64,000 nucleotides of DNA, taken from contig JAIXYO010000032.1 in the NCBI GenBank assembly GCA_027490215.1, positions 1 through 64,000 of the forward strand. Direction: 5' to 3'. The notes beneath the pieces were generated by a model. The model saw only the letters and a program-made list of their open reading frames with translations. It was not told the origin of the DNA and made no database searches. This stretch comes from Rubrivivax sp. GTDB lineage: Bacteria; Pseudomonadota; Gammaproteobacteria; Burkholderiales; Burkholderiaceae_C. A program made the translations under genes and the position numbers. Below are positions 39,957 to 48,907 of this stretch, one piece after another (positions within the stretch are counted from its first letter, which is position 1; each line of letters starts with the position of its first letter).

Positions 39957-40394
39957 TCAGCGAGTCCCGCAGTTCAGGGCGTGAGTGAGTGCCAGCCGGT
40001 AGCCATCGGCGCCAAGGCCGCAGATCACGCCGACGGCCAGGGCCGAAAAATAGGAATGGTGACGAAAGGCTTCGCGCTGGTGGATGTTCGAGAGATGCAC
40101 TTCGATGAACGGTATGGCAACGGCTGCCAGCGCGTCGCGCAGACCCACACTGGTATGGGTCAGCGCAGCCGGATTGATGAGGATGAACTGCGTGCCATCG
40201 TCGCGGGCAGCCTGCACCCGGTCGATCAGCACGCCTTCGTGGTTGCTTTGGAATGACTGCAGTGTCGATCCGGCATCCAGTGCTAATTTGAGTAGATCTG
40301 CATCGATCTGCGCCAAAGTCAGCGTGCCGTAGACGTCGGGTTCACGGGTGCCCAACAGATTCAGGTTGGGGCCATGGAGCACGAGGATTTGCAT
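39957..40394 (-). CDS. aroQ: Type II 3-dehydroquinate dehydratase
   Basis: 145 residues starting [19 protein letters not shown], with the active-site tyrosine after EPDV, the FQSNHEG motif, [17 protein letters not shown] and [11 protein letters not shown]. It dehydrates 3-dehydroquinate in the shikimate pathway and is dodecameric in the family. It heads the aroQ-accB-accC run, as is usual. The upstream 155 bases to tlpA hold nothing recognised. Confidence 0.98.
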   Translation of the reverse strand: MQILVLHGPNLNLLGTREPDVYGTLTLAQIDADLLKLALDAGSTLQSFQSNHEGVLIDRVQAARDDGTQFILINPAALTHTSVGLRDALAAVAIPFIEVHLSNIHQREAFRHHSYFSALAVGVICGLGADGYRLALTHALNCGTR

Positions 40395-40549
40395 GGATGA
40401 ATGTCTGCAGGCTCTGTAAGAGTCTGGTCACAATAACGTAGCGGCCGGACTTTACGCTAGTTGAGGGCTGTAGTCGTGTGTTTGGCCAAAATTAAGGTGC
40501 CGATCGAAAGAAGGCCTCTTGAGGCCTGTGCAAAGGTCTGCCCAGAGCA

Positions 40550-41080
40550 TCAAACGCGCCCCGCCGCCGCCCAGCGTGCCAGGTCAGTCGCGTCCAGGGC
40601 ACCCAGCTTGCGCTCAATCACCATGCCGTCACGGCTTACCACCACCGTGAATGGCAGCGAGCCGTTGGCGTTTCCCAGTGTGCGGCCCAGGTCGGTACCT
40701 GCCAGTCCGGCGAGCCCGATCGGAAACCCGACCGGACGCTTTGCCAGGAACTCGCGCACCGGTGTGGGGCTGTCGATCGCCAGGCCCACCACGCGCCATC
40801 CGGCGGCTTGATGCTGCCGGTAGAAGCCGTCGAGCAGTGGCATTTCCTTGACGCACGGTGGGCACCAGGTCGCCCAGAAGTTCAGCAGCAGCGGGGCGTT
40901 GCGCAGGCTGTCCAGCGCCAGTTCGCCACCTTCGGGCCGCTCGAATCGCTGCGACCAGAACTCCGGTCCGAGTCGGCTGCCGCTGTCGCCAGTCAGCTGC
41001 AATCTCTGCCAGGACAGACCTGCGCCCGCTGCGCCGGCTGCGATCGCTGCACCACCCAGTACCCACGAACGTCGTTTCAT
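40550..41080 (-). CDS. TlpA/ResA-like thiol-disulfide oxidoreductase
   Basis: 176 residues from ATG 41080. The N-terminal MKRRSWVLGGAAIAAGAAG looks like a signal or anchor. The thioredoxin fold has the active site NFWATWCPPCVKEMP and the cis-proline region GSLPFTVVV. Such proteins reduce or oxidise disulfides in the periplasm, often for cytochrome c maturation. Its start overlaps the stop of the preceding 199-residue gene (ATGA). Confidence 0.92.
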   Translation of the reverse strand: MKRRSWVLGGAAIAAGAAGAGLSWQRLQLTGDSGSRLGPEFWSQRFERPEGGELALDSLRNAPLLLNFWATWCPPCVKEMPLLDGFYRQHQAAGWRVVGLAIDSPTPVREFLAKRPVGFPIGLAGLAGTDLGRTLGNANGSLPFTVVVSRDGMVIERKLGALDATDLARWAAAGRV

Positions 41081-41676
41081 GTTGAAGTTTCCATCAGGCG
41101 GCGCAGAGCGATCAGATCGCCGCGCTGGGTTTGTCCGCTGGCGTCGGGCTTGAGCCCGCCGCGCAGGTCGTCGTGGTCGAGCACGGTCAGGAACACCGTC
41201 ACCGTCTCGCCCAACGCGCGGCTCATGCTGCTGACGCTCAGCAGATCGACCGGCAGGCCGCGCGGGCCGTTGATGCTCCCGATGTCGAAATCGATGCCGA
41301 GGTTCAGCATCGTGATCTCGGCGCTCTTCGGGTCGTCGCAGAACAGCTGCAGGTGCACGCTGGACAGACGCGTGGCGGTCCCGCGCCACACGGCGCCCGT
41401 CAGGTGCGGTCTGAATTCGCCCAGCCGTTCCATCCAGTGTGCGGCCACCTCGCGCAGCGCCGCCAGTTCGGCAGGCTGAGTGTCGGCGCAGAACAGGGCC
41501 AGGTAGTCCCGCACCTCGTCTTCGACAGCGGTGTTGTCGGGCATTTCCGCCGACCGCGTGCTGTGCTTGCCCAGTGCACGTGCCGCGCGCTGCTTGGCCG
41601 GCCCGTATTCCATGCCTTCCTCGACCACCAGCCTTGCGGCGGCGGCGGCGATTTCGGCCGTCAGAGCAGAAGCCAT
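41077..41676 (-). CDS. Conserved-looking protein of unknown function coupled to tlpA
   Basis: 199 residues from ATG 41676. An Ala/Glu-rich helical N-terminal half (MASALTAEIAAAAARLVVEE) is followed by a region FRPHLTGAVWRGTATRLSSV then HLQLFCDDPKSAEITMLNL. This recalls the glycine motif and following strand of minimal nucleotidyltransferases, but the catalytic Asp pair is not evident. There is no signal peptide or membrane segment. It lies between mtgA and tlpA and overlaps the latter. Confidence 0.75.
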   Translation of the reverse strand: MASALTAEIAAAAARLVVEEGMEYGPAKQRAARALGKHSTRSAEMPDNTAVEDEVRDYLALFCADTQPAELAALREVAAHWMERLGEFRPHLTGAVWRGTATRLSSVHLQLFCDDPKSAEITMLNLGIDFDIGSINGPRGLPVDLLSVSSMSRALGETVTVFLTVLDHDDLRGGLKPDASGQTQRGDLIALRRLMETST

Positions 41677-41692
41677 GTCGTGCAAATTCCGA

Positions 41693-42472
41693 TCAAGGCA
41701 GTTCGACAGCGCCCATGCGCGCAGCGACCGTGGCGGCCCGCGAGGCAACATAAGGCGAACCGGGCCGCTTTTCAAAGCGCTTCGGCGCAGGCAGCATCAC
41801 TGCCAGCCGCGCGGCCGCGATCGGCGACAGCTGCGCAGCCGACACATGAAAGTAGTGATGCGCTGCGGCCTCGGCACCGAACAGGCCTTCGCCCCACTCG
41901 ACGTTGTTCAGATAGATGTCCAGGATGCGGCCCTTGCTCAATATCGCTTCCAGCATGAAGGTGATGATGAACTCCTGCGCTTTGCGCGGCAGATTGCGTT
42001 CCCCTGCCAGAAACAGGTTCTTTGCGAGTTGCTGGGTGATGGTCGAGCCGCCCACGATCTTCGCTTCGACCAAGGGCCTGGTGGGCGGCGCTTCTTTCGG
42101 TCTGGCGGCCTGCCGCTCGACTCGTTCATTGATCTTCGCGACCCGCGCCTCGGCCTTCTGGTTGCGCTCCCAGGCTTTTTCCAGCGCGTCCCATTCGACG
42201 CCGCTGTGATCGACGAAGCCAGCGTCTTCGGAAGCAATCACCGCCCGCTTGAGGTTCGGCGAAATCAGTGTGCCAGCGACCCACCGCTGACTCCATTCGA
42301 TGCTTTGCTTTTCGACCAGCAGGCGCCAGATCTCCGAGCGCTGGAAGCTGGTGGACTGCGGGTCGACGAATCGCATCACTGCGATGCGTGCCGCAAATGC
42401 CAATTGCAGCGCCATTGCGCACACCGTGAGCAGCGCGACGAAGCGCCAAAGCGAGGATGCTCCACGCTTCAT
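41693..42472 (-). CDS. mtgA: Monofunctional peptidoglycan glycosyltransferase
   Basis: 259 residues with an N-terminal membrane anchor (RFVALLTVCAMALQLAFA). GT51 motifs are AVIASEDAGFVDHSGVEWDA (catalytic Glu), GGSTITQQLAKNLFLAGERN, RKAQEFI and EWGEGLFGAEAAAHHYF. It polymerises glycan strands from lipid II at the inner membrane. Compared with E. coli, an insertion of about 27 charged residues (near 103-135) separates motifs 1 and 2. Its start overlaps the aroE stop (ATGA). Confidence 0.96.
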   Translation of the reverse strand: MKRGASSLWRFVALLTVCAMALQLAFAARIAVMRFVDPQSTSFQRSEIWRLLVEKQSIEWSQRWVAGTLISPNLKRAVIASEDAGFVDHSGVEWDALEKAWERNQKAEARVAKINERVERQAARPKEAPPTRPLVEAKIVGGSTITQQLAKNLFLAGERNLPRKAQEFIITFMLEAILSKGRILDIYLNNVEWGEGLFGAEAAAHHYFHVSAAQLSPIAAARLAVMLPAPKRFEKRPGSPYVASRAATVAARMGAVELP

Positions 42473-43410
42473 GGTGCTCTGGCTACCGCCAGATCGGCCA
42501 GACGCTGATGCAGGGCGGCCAGCACGGGCGCGGTATCAGGCCTCACCCCGCGCCAGACGAAAAAGGCCTCCGCTGCCTGCTCCACCAGCATGCCCAGGCC
42601 GTCACGCCCTTGCGCGCCATGCGATTCGGCCCACGTGAGGTAGGGGCGGGCCGCGGCGCCGTACATCATGTCGAGTGCCAATGTGCCTGCGCGCAGCACG
42701 CCAGCCGGCACCGGCGGCGCACTGGCCTGCAAGCTGGTGGCACTGGCATTGATGACGACATCGAAGCGGACGCCAGGGTTGTGCAGCGGTTCGACGCTCA
42801 GTGCGACGCCATGCGAAGCGGACCAATCCAAGTGCCTTGTGGCCAATGCCTGCGCTTTGTCTGCGGTGCGGTTGCACAGCACCAACGCGGCCGGCCGCGC
42901 GGCGATCAGGGGTCCGAGCGCACCTGCTGCGGCGCCGCCAGCACCGATCAGCAGCACCCGTCGCCCGGCCAGCGGTGTCGTCGCGTTGTGCTCGATGTCG
43001 CGCACCAGGCCGGCACCGTCCGTGTTGTCAGCCAACCAGCCGCCGCGGGCTGCTGGCTCGAAGCTCAGCACGTTGGCTGCCTGTGCCAAGGCGGCGCGCT
43101 CGGTGTGGCGCGCGCCCAGCCGAAAGGCCTCGAACTTGAATGGCACGGTGATGTTGCAGCCGCGCGCCGGTCCGCTGAAAGGTCCCGGGGTCGCTGCGTC
43201 GAACTCGCCAATCGCGCCACCTGTCGATGCGGCGAACTCGCGCACCAGCCTTGCAAAACCGCCGTCGCTGTCGATCGGGCACAGCAGCCGGCCATAGCGC
43301 AGCGCCTGCCCGGTGGCTTGCGCGAACATCGCATGGATGAATGGCGACTGGCTGTGCGCCACGGGGTTGCCCGCCACGAGGTAGTGGTCGACGGATGTCC
43401 GCAGACTCAT
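42469..43410 (-). CDS. aroE: Shikimate dehydrogenase
   Basis: 313 residues, longer than the usual 270-290. Substrate motifs are GNPVAHSQSPFIHAMF and GCNITVPFKFEAF (catalytic Lys); NADP motifs are GAGGAAAGAL and CNRTADKA. It reduces 3-dehydroshikimate. The extra length includes about 15 residues before GCNITVPFK (IGEFDAATPGPFSGPAR region). It overlaps both mtgA and the TonB-like gene by four bases. Confidence 0.96.
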   Translation of the reverse strand: MSLRTSVDHYLVAGNPVAHSQSPFIHAMFAQATGQALRYGRLLCPIDSDGGFARLVREFAASTGGAIGEFDAATPGPFSGPARGCNITVPFKFEAFRLGARHTERAALAQAANVLSFEPAARGGWLADNTDGAGLVRDIEHNATTPLAGRRVLLIGAGGAAAGALGPLIAARPAALVLCNRTADKAQALATRHLDWSASHGVALSVEPLHNPGVRFDVVINASATSLQASAPPVPAGVLRAGTLALDMMYGAAARPYLTWAESHGAQGRDGLGMLVEQAAEAFFVWRGVRPDTAPVLAALHQRLADLAVARAP

Positions 43411-44264
43411 CGCGCCGGCCCGAGCGTGGTGGCCTCGAGGCCCTCTTCCCGTGTGAAGCGGAAGCGCGAGGTGACGACCAGCTGATCTGCCTGCGCGCGC
43501 ATCTTTGCGTTGAACGGCCCGAATGGGGCGGCAGCCTGAACGATCGCAATCGCCTGCCGGTCGAGCACGCGTGAACTCGAGGCCCGCACGATCTCCGTTT
43601 CCACCACATTGCCAGCGGCATCGATCGTCACGTTCATCGTCAGCTCGCCATACAACTTCTGGCCGCCCTGCTCAGGAAAGTTGTGAGTGCCACGCTCCTC
43701 TATCTTGCGCCGCAGTTGGTCGTAATACTGCGCATAGGCCGCTTCCTTGGTGGCCGGGCTGATGTAGCGCTTTTTGGGTCGAGCGTTCGTCTCGTTGACG
43801 CGCTTCTCGATTTCGGCCAATAACTGCACCAGGCGACGGCGACGCTCTTCCTGCGCCCGCTCCTCGGGGGAGCCTTCGTCGGCACGGTCCAGAGGCTCAG
43901 GCAGAGTCGCCAGTTCCCGCCGCACCTGTGTCAGCAACTGCTGTTGCGTTTCCTGAAGTTGTTCGATCTGCCTGCGCGACTCATCCTGCGCATCGCCTAC
44001 TTCAGGCTGCGGCGACGGCAGCAGCGGCGACGTGGCGCGACCGTGATCGGCGTCGCCGCCCCCAGCCAGCGTGGCCTGCGCAATCGCCTGCGCCTGGTCG
44101 GGTGCCGCCGCAGTGCGCGAGTTGACCAGTACCACCTCCAAGGGCGTGTCCTCGAAGATCCGGTTGAAGCTCTCGGGCGCCACAAAGCGAACCGACAGCA
44201 GTACCCCGTGGACTGTCGCCGAGACGATCAGTGCGATCTGCAGGGCCGACAGCTTGACCAGCAT
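43407..44264 (-). CDS. TonB-like energy transducer
   Basis: 285 residues. An N-terminal membrane segment (LQIALIVSATVHGVLLSVRF) is followed by a Gln/Glu/Arg-rich coiled-coil-like region (about 95-150) and a C-terminal TonB domain with YGELTMNVTIDAAGNVVETE and SSRVLDRQAIAIVQAAAPFGPF. It would span the periplasm. The usual long Pro-Lys repeat of TonB is missing, so it may serve a role other than iron transport; its position with aroE is common in betaproteobacteria. Confidence 0.88.
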   Translation of the reverse strand: MLVKLSALQIALIVSATVHGVLLSVRFVAPESFNRIFEDTPLEVVLVNSRTAAAPDQAQAIAQATLAGGGDADHGRATSPLLPSPQPEVGDAQDESRRQIEQLQETQQQLLTQVRRELATLPEPLDRADEGSPEERAQEERRRRLVQLLAEIEKRVNETNARPKKRYISPATKEAAYAQYYDQLRRKIEERGTHNFPEQGGQKLYGELTMNVTIDAAGNVVETEIVRASSSRVLDRQAIAIVQAAAPFGPFNAKMRAQADQLVVTSRFRFTREEGLEATTLGPAR

Positions 44265-44288
44265 CGTGTGGATCGCGGCCGCAGCGGC

Positions 44289-46340
44289 TCAGGATGTTTC
44301 CGCCACCGCGACGGTCGCGCCGTCGACCGCGGCGTCCTGCATGTCGATCGCCAAGGTCAGCGGGCCGGCGCTCTCTGCGCTGCCATCTGCCGGGTCGTCG
44401 ACCTCTGGCGCGTCATCGGCTGCGGTGGCCGGGTCGTCGATCCGGGCGATCACATTCGCGTGCAGATCCAAGGTCAGCAGATCGCTGCCGGTGAGCCGGA
44501 CCCGCACCCGCGCGTTGCGCGGCAACGATTCGGCGCCAAGCGCGCGAAACACCAGCGGCAGCGTGTCAGCGCGCACCAGCCCGTCCTTCATGACTGCCGC
44601 GTCGAGCTCAGTGATGCCCTCTTGCTCCAGGTGCTTCAGTGTCCAGTAACGCTCGATCGCCGACTGGAAGCCGTTGTAGGCGCTGTAGGCCGCATCGAAG
44701 CCCGAGATGATCGCGAACAGCGCGGTGTCCTTGTGCCTGAATGGCGCGACCAGCGCCGCGGTTCGTCCGTGCTTGGCGCAGGCGATGATCTGCCACTGAT
44801 TGACCAGGTCGACATAGCGGCGGAGCGGCGACGTGGCCCAGGTGTACTGCGCCACGCCCATGCCGGCATGCGGCGCCGGCTTGGTGCCCATGCGGACCTT
44901 CACACCTGGCGCCATGCTGGACTGGCTGCGGTAGATCCCGGGCACGCCAAGCTCGGCGATCCAGCCGCCCCAGGTGCTGTTGGCCAGGATCATCGCCTCG
45001 GCGACGATCAGGTCCAGCGCCGAACCACGGGCGCGGGTGCTGATGAGCACGCGCTCGTCACCATGCGGCTCGTCGCCGGCTTTGCCTTCCAGCCGGAAGT
45101 TGTAGTCAGGCCGGTTGAAGTTCTCCGGTTTGCCGCGCACCACTTCGCGGGCCGCTTTCAGGTGCCGGGCCAAGCGGTGCGCGAAGGCCAGTTCGGCGGC
45201 GAAGGCGTAGTTGGCAGGAGCTTCACCGGTCAGTGATGCCTCGGTGATCACGTCGTCGAGCTGGTCGTGGCGCAGATTGGCGGCGATCGGAACCCGGTCG
45301 ATGCGTGTCTCGCTGCCGGTGATCTCCAGCGTGGCCTCATTGATCGTCACGTACAGCGACACCGCAGGGCACTCGCGTCCGGCCATCAACGTGTAGACCT
45401 GCACCACCTCGTCGGGCAGCATCGTCAGCTTGTGCCCCGGCATGTAGACGGTCGAGAAGCGGTCGCGCGCGGCCTTGTCGACCGGACTGTCGGGCGCGAT
45501 CGCGAGGCCGGGTGCTGCAATGTGCACACCGAAGATCACGGTTCCAGTGCCCAGGCCCTGTACCGACAGCGCGTCGTCGATCTCGGTCGTCTGCGAATCG
45601 TCGATGGAGAAAGCCTGCACCGCTGCCAGCGGCAGCGTCTCCTTGATCGCAGGAGCTTCCAGCGCGGGGAAGGCGGTGCCCTTCGGGAAGTGCTCGAACA
45701 GGAAACGCCTCCAGTGGAACTGGTACGGTGAGTCGATCGCGCCGGCGGCCGTCAGCAGATCGAGCGGTGGCTTCTGCGAGCGCTTGGCCGCTTCGACCAC
45801 GGCCTTGTACTCGGGCCCGTTCTTGTCGGGCTTGAACAGGATCTTGTAGAGCTGTTCGCGCACCGGTGGTGGACACTGGCCCGTCGCCAACTCTGTGGCC
45901 CAGGCGTCGATCTGCGCCAGCAGTTGTTTCTTGCGCTCGATGCCGAGCAGCGCGGCCTTGACGGTTTCTTCGGGCGCCTTCTTGAAGTTGCCCTTGCCCA
46001 GGCGGCGGAAGTAATGCGGCGCCTCGAACAGCCGGAACAGGGCTGCTGTCTGATGGGACAGGCTGGCCTTGGCGTCAAAGTAGTCGCGGGCCAGATCGGC
46101 GAAGCCGAATTCCTGTTCGGGTGCGAACTCCCAGGCCAGGTCAAGGTCGATCTCGCGGGCCAATGCCTGCGCCTCGGCGATGAGCTCGGCGGGTTGGGGT
46201 TTCTCGAATTTCAGCAGCACGTTGGCCGCTTTCACCTTGACGCGCTTGCCCGAGTCCAGCTCGATCTGCAGCGAACTGTCGGCTTCGGACATCACGCGTC
46301 CGCCGTGGAATTTTCCCGCGTCTTCATAGAGGGCATACAT
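44289..46340 (-). CDS. RNB-domain exoribonuclease (RNase II family)
   Basis: 683 residues. The RNB core has the metal-binding aspartates in FSIDDSQTTEIDDALS, and the late motif ATSPLRRYVDLVNQWQ. The N-terminal part (1-200) differs from E. coli RNase II cold-shock domains, and the C-terminal about 45 residues are Ala/Asp-rich. It should degrade RNA 3' to 5' hydrolytically. It is divergent from the phasin gene. Confidence 0.9.
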   Translation of the reverse strand: MYALYEDAGKFHGGRVMSEADSSLQIELDSGKRVKVKAANVLLKFEKPQPAELIAEAQALAREIDLDLAWEFAPEQEFGFADLARDYFDAKASLSHQTAALFRLFEAPHYFRRLGKGNFKKAPEETVKAALLGIERKKQLLAQIDAWATELATGQCPPPVREQLYKILFKPDKNGPEYKAVVEAAKRSQKPPLDLLTAAGAIDSPYQFHWRRFLFEHFPKGTAFPALEAPAIKETLPLAAVQAFSIDDSQTTEIDDALSVQGLGTGTVIFGVHIAAPGLAIAPDSPVDKAARDRFSTVYMPGHKLTMLPDEVVQVYTLMAGRECPAVSLYVTINEATLEITGSETRIDRVPIAANLRHDQLDDVITEASLTGEAPANYAFAAELAFAHRLARHLKAAREVVRGKPENFNRPDYNFRLEGKAGDEPHGDERVLISTRARGSALDLIVAEAMILANSTWGGWIAELGVPGIYRSQSSMAPGVKVRMGTKPAPHAGMGVAQYTWATSPLRRYVDLVNQWQIIACAKHGRTAALVAPFRHKDTALFAIISGFDAAYSAYNGFQSAIERYWTLKHLEQEGITELDAAVMKDGLVRADTLPLVFRALGAESLPRNARVRVRLTGSDLLTLDLHANVIARIDDPATAADDAPEVDDPADGSAESAGPLTLAIDMQDAAVDGATVAVAETS

Positions 46341-46416
46341 ATGCTGGAGATTGTCACCGATGCGCCTCGCAGGGCTGGGGCACTACAGTGGCGAAGCACG
46401 ACGACAGGAGCAACCC

Positions 46417-46959
46417 ATGGTCAAGAAGAATCCATCCGCCGCCGATTCGCCGCCCGATCCGGCCGCCGGACTGTTCGACAGCGCCCTGGCCGGCCACGTG
46501 AAGGAGTCGGCGCAGCAGATCTGGCTGGCCGGCCTCGGTGCGTTCTCGAAGGCGCAGGAGCAGGGCGGCCGGGTGTTCGAAGCATTGGTGCAGGAAGGCG
46601 TGACGCTTCAGCGCAGGACGCAGACGGTGGCCGAAGAACGGCTGGGCACGGTATCGGCCCGGCTCGGTGAGCGAATGGCCGAAGTCGGTCAGAAGGTCGA
46701 GGAGGTGTCGGCGAAGGCCACTGGCCAGTGGGATCGGCTGGAAACCATCTTCGAGCAGCGCGTGGCGAAGGCGCTGGCCAGCCTGGGCGTGCCCCATGCG
46801 AATGAGGTGCAGGCGCTGACGGAGCAGATCGAGCAGTTGCGCGCTGAGGTGGCGGCGTTGACCCCCGGGGCGCGCGCGCCCGCGCGGAAGAAGGCGGCAG
46901 TCCGCGGCACGAAGGTGCCAGCGCCAGTGGCGCCAAAACGCCGCACGCCGCGGGCGTGA
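46417..46959 (+). CDS. Phasin-like polyhydroxyalkanoate granule-associated protein
   Basis: 180 residues from ATG 46417, preceded by AGGAG. The middle (30-130) is amphipathic and helical (QQIWLAGLGAFSKAQEQGG is the PhaF/PhaI-like signature), followed by a Lys/Arg/Pro/Ala-rich tail (ARKKAAVRGTKVPAPV and on). Such proteins coat polyester granules and their basic tails can bind DNA. No pha synthesis genes are in the window. It is convergent with the YqaA gene. Confidence 0.85.
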   Translation: MVKKNPSAADSPPDPAAGLFDSALAGHVKESAQQIWLAGLGAFSKAQEQGGRVFEALVQEGVTLQRRTQTVAEERLGTVSARLGERMAEVGQKVEEVSAKATGQWDRLETIFEQRVAKALASLGVPHANEVQALTEQIEQLRAEVAALTPGARAPARKKAAVRGTKVPAPVAPKRRTPRA

Positions 46960-46970
46960 TCGTGATGCGG

Positions 46971-47510
46971 TCAGACCGCTCCCGGGAAGAACCACAGCAG
47001 CGCCACGGTCATCGTCACATACCGGGCGAACTTGCCGATCGCCATGTACAGCAGGCAGGGCCAGAATGGCAGTCGCAGCCACCCGGCTACCGCGCAAATC
47101 GGGTCACCGACCACCGGCAGCCACGACAGCAGGCAGGCTTTCGCACCGTAGCGCTTCAACCAGCGTGAGGCCCGCTGATGCGCGGGCGTGGGCTGTGCCG
47201 GTGCGACCCCTTCGCCGCCTGCTGCGCGTGCCTTGCGCCGTTCTGCCACGGCATGGAAAGCCCGACCGGCACCGAGCCCCATCCACCAGGTGACCGCGCC
47301 GCCCAGGGTGTTCCCCGCCGTGGCCACCAGCACGGCCGGCCAGAACAGATCCGGGTTCAGCTTGACCAGTCCGAACACCGCCGGCTCAGAGCCCAGCGGC
47401 AACAAGGTGGCCGAGACAAACGCAACGACAAAAAGGGTACTGAGCCCGAATCTCGGCAGGGCCAGCGTGGCCATCAGCGAGGCCAGCAGCGACTCGATCC
47501 ACATTTCCAT
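46971..47510 (-). CDS. YqaA/DedA-family membrane protein
   Basis: 179 residues from ATG 47510 (an ATG two codons later is possible). It has hydrophobic segments near 20-40, 55-75 and at the end, with the family features SATLLPLGSEPAV, GNTLGGAVTWWMG and LLSWLPVVGDPICAVAGWLR. An Ala/Gly/Pro-rich stretch of about 20 residues interrupts the middle (near 93-112). The VTT-domain family includes lipid scramblase/transport proteins; the role of YqaA is unsettled. Confidence 0.88.
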   Translation of the reverse strand: MEMWIESLLASLMATLALPRFGLSTLFVVAFVSATLLPLGSEPAVFGLVKLNPDLFWPAVLVATAGNTLGGAVTWWMGLGAGRAFHAVAERRKARAAGGEGVAPAQPTPAHQRASRWLKRYGAKACLLSWLPVVGDPICAVAGWLRLPFWPCLLYMAIGKFARYVTMTVALLWFFPGAV

Positions 47511-47606
47511 CGGCACGATTATCGAGACGCGAAAACCCGTGCCTGACTGCCCGGATGCACAGCTATACTCTGCCTCCTTTTTGAGCAGACCGGCCCCGCC
47601 CCACGC

Positions 47607-48647
47607 ATGAAAATCGGCCACATCGAGTTGACAAACGGACTGTTTGTCGCACCGATGGCAGGGGTGACTGACCGTCCCTTCCGCCAGCTGTGCAAGCGTC
47701 TGGGCGCCGGTTACGCCGTCAGCGAGATGGTCACCTCCCGCCGCGACCTTTGGGACAGCCTGAAGACCAGCCGTCGCGCGAATCATGACGGCGAGGTGGC
47801 GCCGATCTCTGTGCAGATCGCCGGCACCGACCCGCAGATGATGGCCGATGCCGCTGCCTACAACATCGATCGCGGGGCTCAGATCATCGACATCAACATG
47901 GGTTGTCCGGCGAAGAAGGTGTGCAACACCTGGGCTGGTTCGGCCTTGATGCAGGACGAGCCCTTGGCGTTGCGGATCATCGCCGCCGTGGTCGCTGCCT
48001 GCGAACCGCACCGCGTACCGGTGACGCTGAAGATGCGCACGGGCTGGTGCCACACCGAGCGCAACGCGCTGGCGATCGCGCGCGACGCCGAGTCCGCCGG
48101 CATCGCGATGGTGACGGTGCATGGCCGCACTCGCGAGCAGGGCTACAAAGGCGATGCCGAATACGACACGGTCGCTGCAGTGAAGGCCGCGCTTCGCATT
48201 CCGGTGGTGGCCAATGGCGACATCGACAGCCCGGAAAAGGCGCGCGAGGTGCTGCAGCGCACCGGTGCCGACGCGCTGATGATTGGCCGTGCGGCGCAGG
48301 GTCGGCCGTGGATCTTCCGCGAGATCGCGCACTTTCTGGCCACCGGTGAGCACCTGCCCGCGCCCGAGGTGACGCAGGCCAAGCGCTGGCTCCTCGAACA
48401 CCTGCACGACCACTACAGCCTGTACGGCGAGTTTGCGGGTGTCCGCACTGCACGCAAGCACATCGGCTGGGCTGTGAAGGCCCTGCCGGGTGGCGAAGCG
48501 TTTCGCAGCGAGATGAACCAGCTCGAGACCTGCGACACGCAGGTGCGTGCGGTCAGTGACTGGTTCGACGCGCTGGCCGATCGTCACGCCTTGTGGCCCG
48601 TCGCGACGCCCGCTGCCAACCATCCTTTCGTCCGTGTGAGCGCATGA
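47607..48647 (+). CDS. dusB: tRNA-dihydrouridine synthase B
   Basis: 346 residues starting MKIGHIELTNGLFVAPMAGV. The flavin barrel has the catalytic cysteine in NMGCPAKKVCNTWAGSALM, VTLKMRTGWC, TVHGRTREQGYKG and NGDID. It reduces uridine in the D loop of tRNA. Its stop overlaps the fis start as ATGA; the dusB-fis operon is ancient and widespread. Confidence 0.98.
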   Translation: MKIGHIELTNGLFVAPMAGVTDRPFRQLCKRLGAGYAVSEMVTSRRDLWDSLKTSRRANHDGEVAPISVQIAGTDPQMMADAAAYNIDRGAQIIDINMGCPAKKVCNTWAGSALMQDEPLALRIIAAVVAACEPHRVPVTLKMRTGWCHTERNALAIARDAESAGIAMVTVHGRTREQGYKGDAEYDTVAAVKAALRIPVVANGDIDSPEKAREVLQRTGADALMIGRAAQGRPWIFREIAHFLATGEHLPAPEVTQAKRWLLEHLHDHYSLYGEFAGVRTARKHIGWAVKALPGGEAFRSEMNQLETCDTQVRAVSDWFDALADRHALWPVATPAANHPFVRVSA

Positions 48648-48883
48648 CCAACAAGAAGAAGATCGAAGAGTGCATCCGTGACGGGCTGGAGAGCTACTTC
48701 ACCGACCTGAACGGCGTCGAGCCGGCGGCGATGTACGAGATGATCCTCAAGGTGGTCGAACGCCCCTTGCTCGATGTCGTGATGAAGCACGCCGATCAGA
48801 ACCAGAGCCGCGCCGCCGAATGGCTGGGCATCAACCGCAACACCTTGCGACGCAAGCTGGTCGAACACAAGCTGATCAAGTAA
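48644..48883 (+). CDS. fis: Nucleoid protein Fis
   Basis: 79 residues from ATG 48644 (MTNKKKIEECIRDGLESYF). The C-terminal helix-turn-helix is NQSRAAEWLGINRNTLRRKL. The N-terminal beta-hairpin is short compared with E. coli Fis (98 residues), as in other betaproteobacteria. Fis bends DNA and controls rRNA and many other promoters. purH starts 24 bases after it. Confidence 0.96.
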   Translation: MTNKKKIEECIRDGLESYFTDLNGVEPAAMYEMILKVVERPLLDVVMKHADQNQSRAAEWLGINRNTLRRKLVEHKLIK

Positions 48884-48907
48884 CCCTGCCGCACCCGAGA
48901 CTGAGCC

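Noticed and set aside
46971-48623. A 550-codon minus-strand frame that would extend the YqaA protein through dusB
   Set aside because: Only the last 179 residues resemble YqaA; the rest is antisense to dusB.
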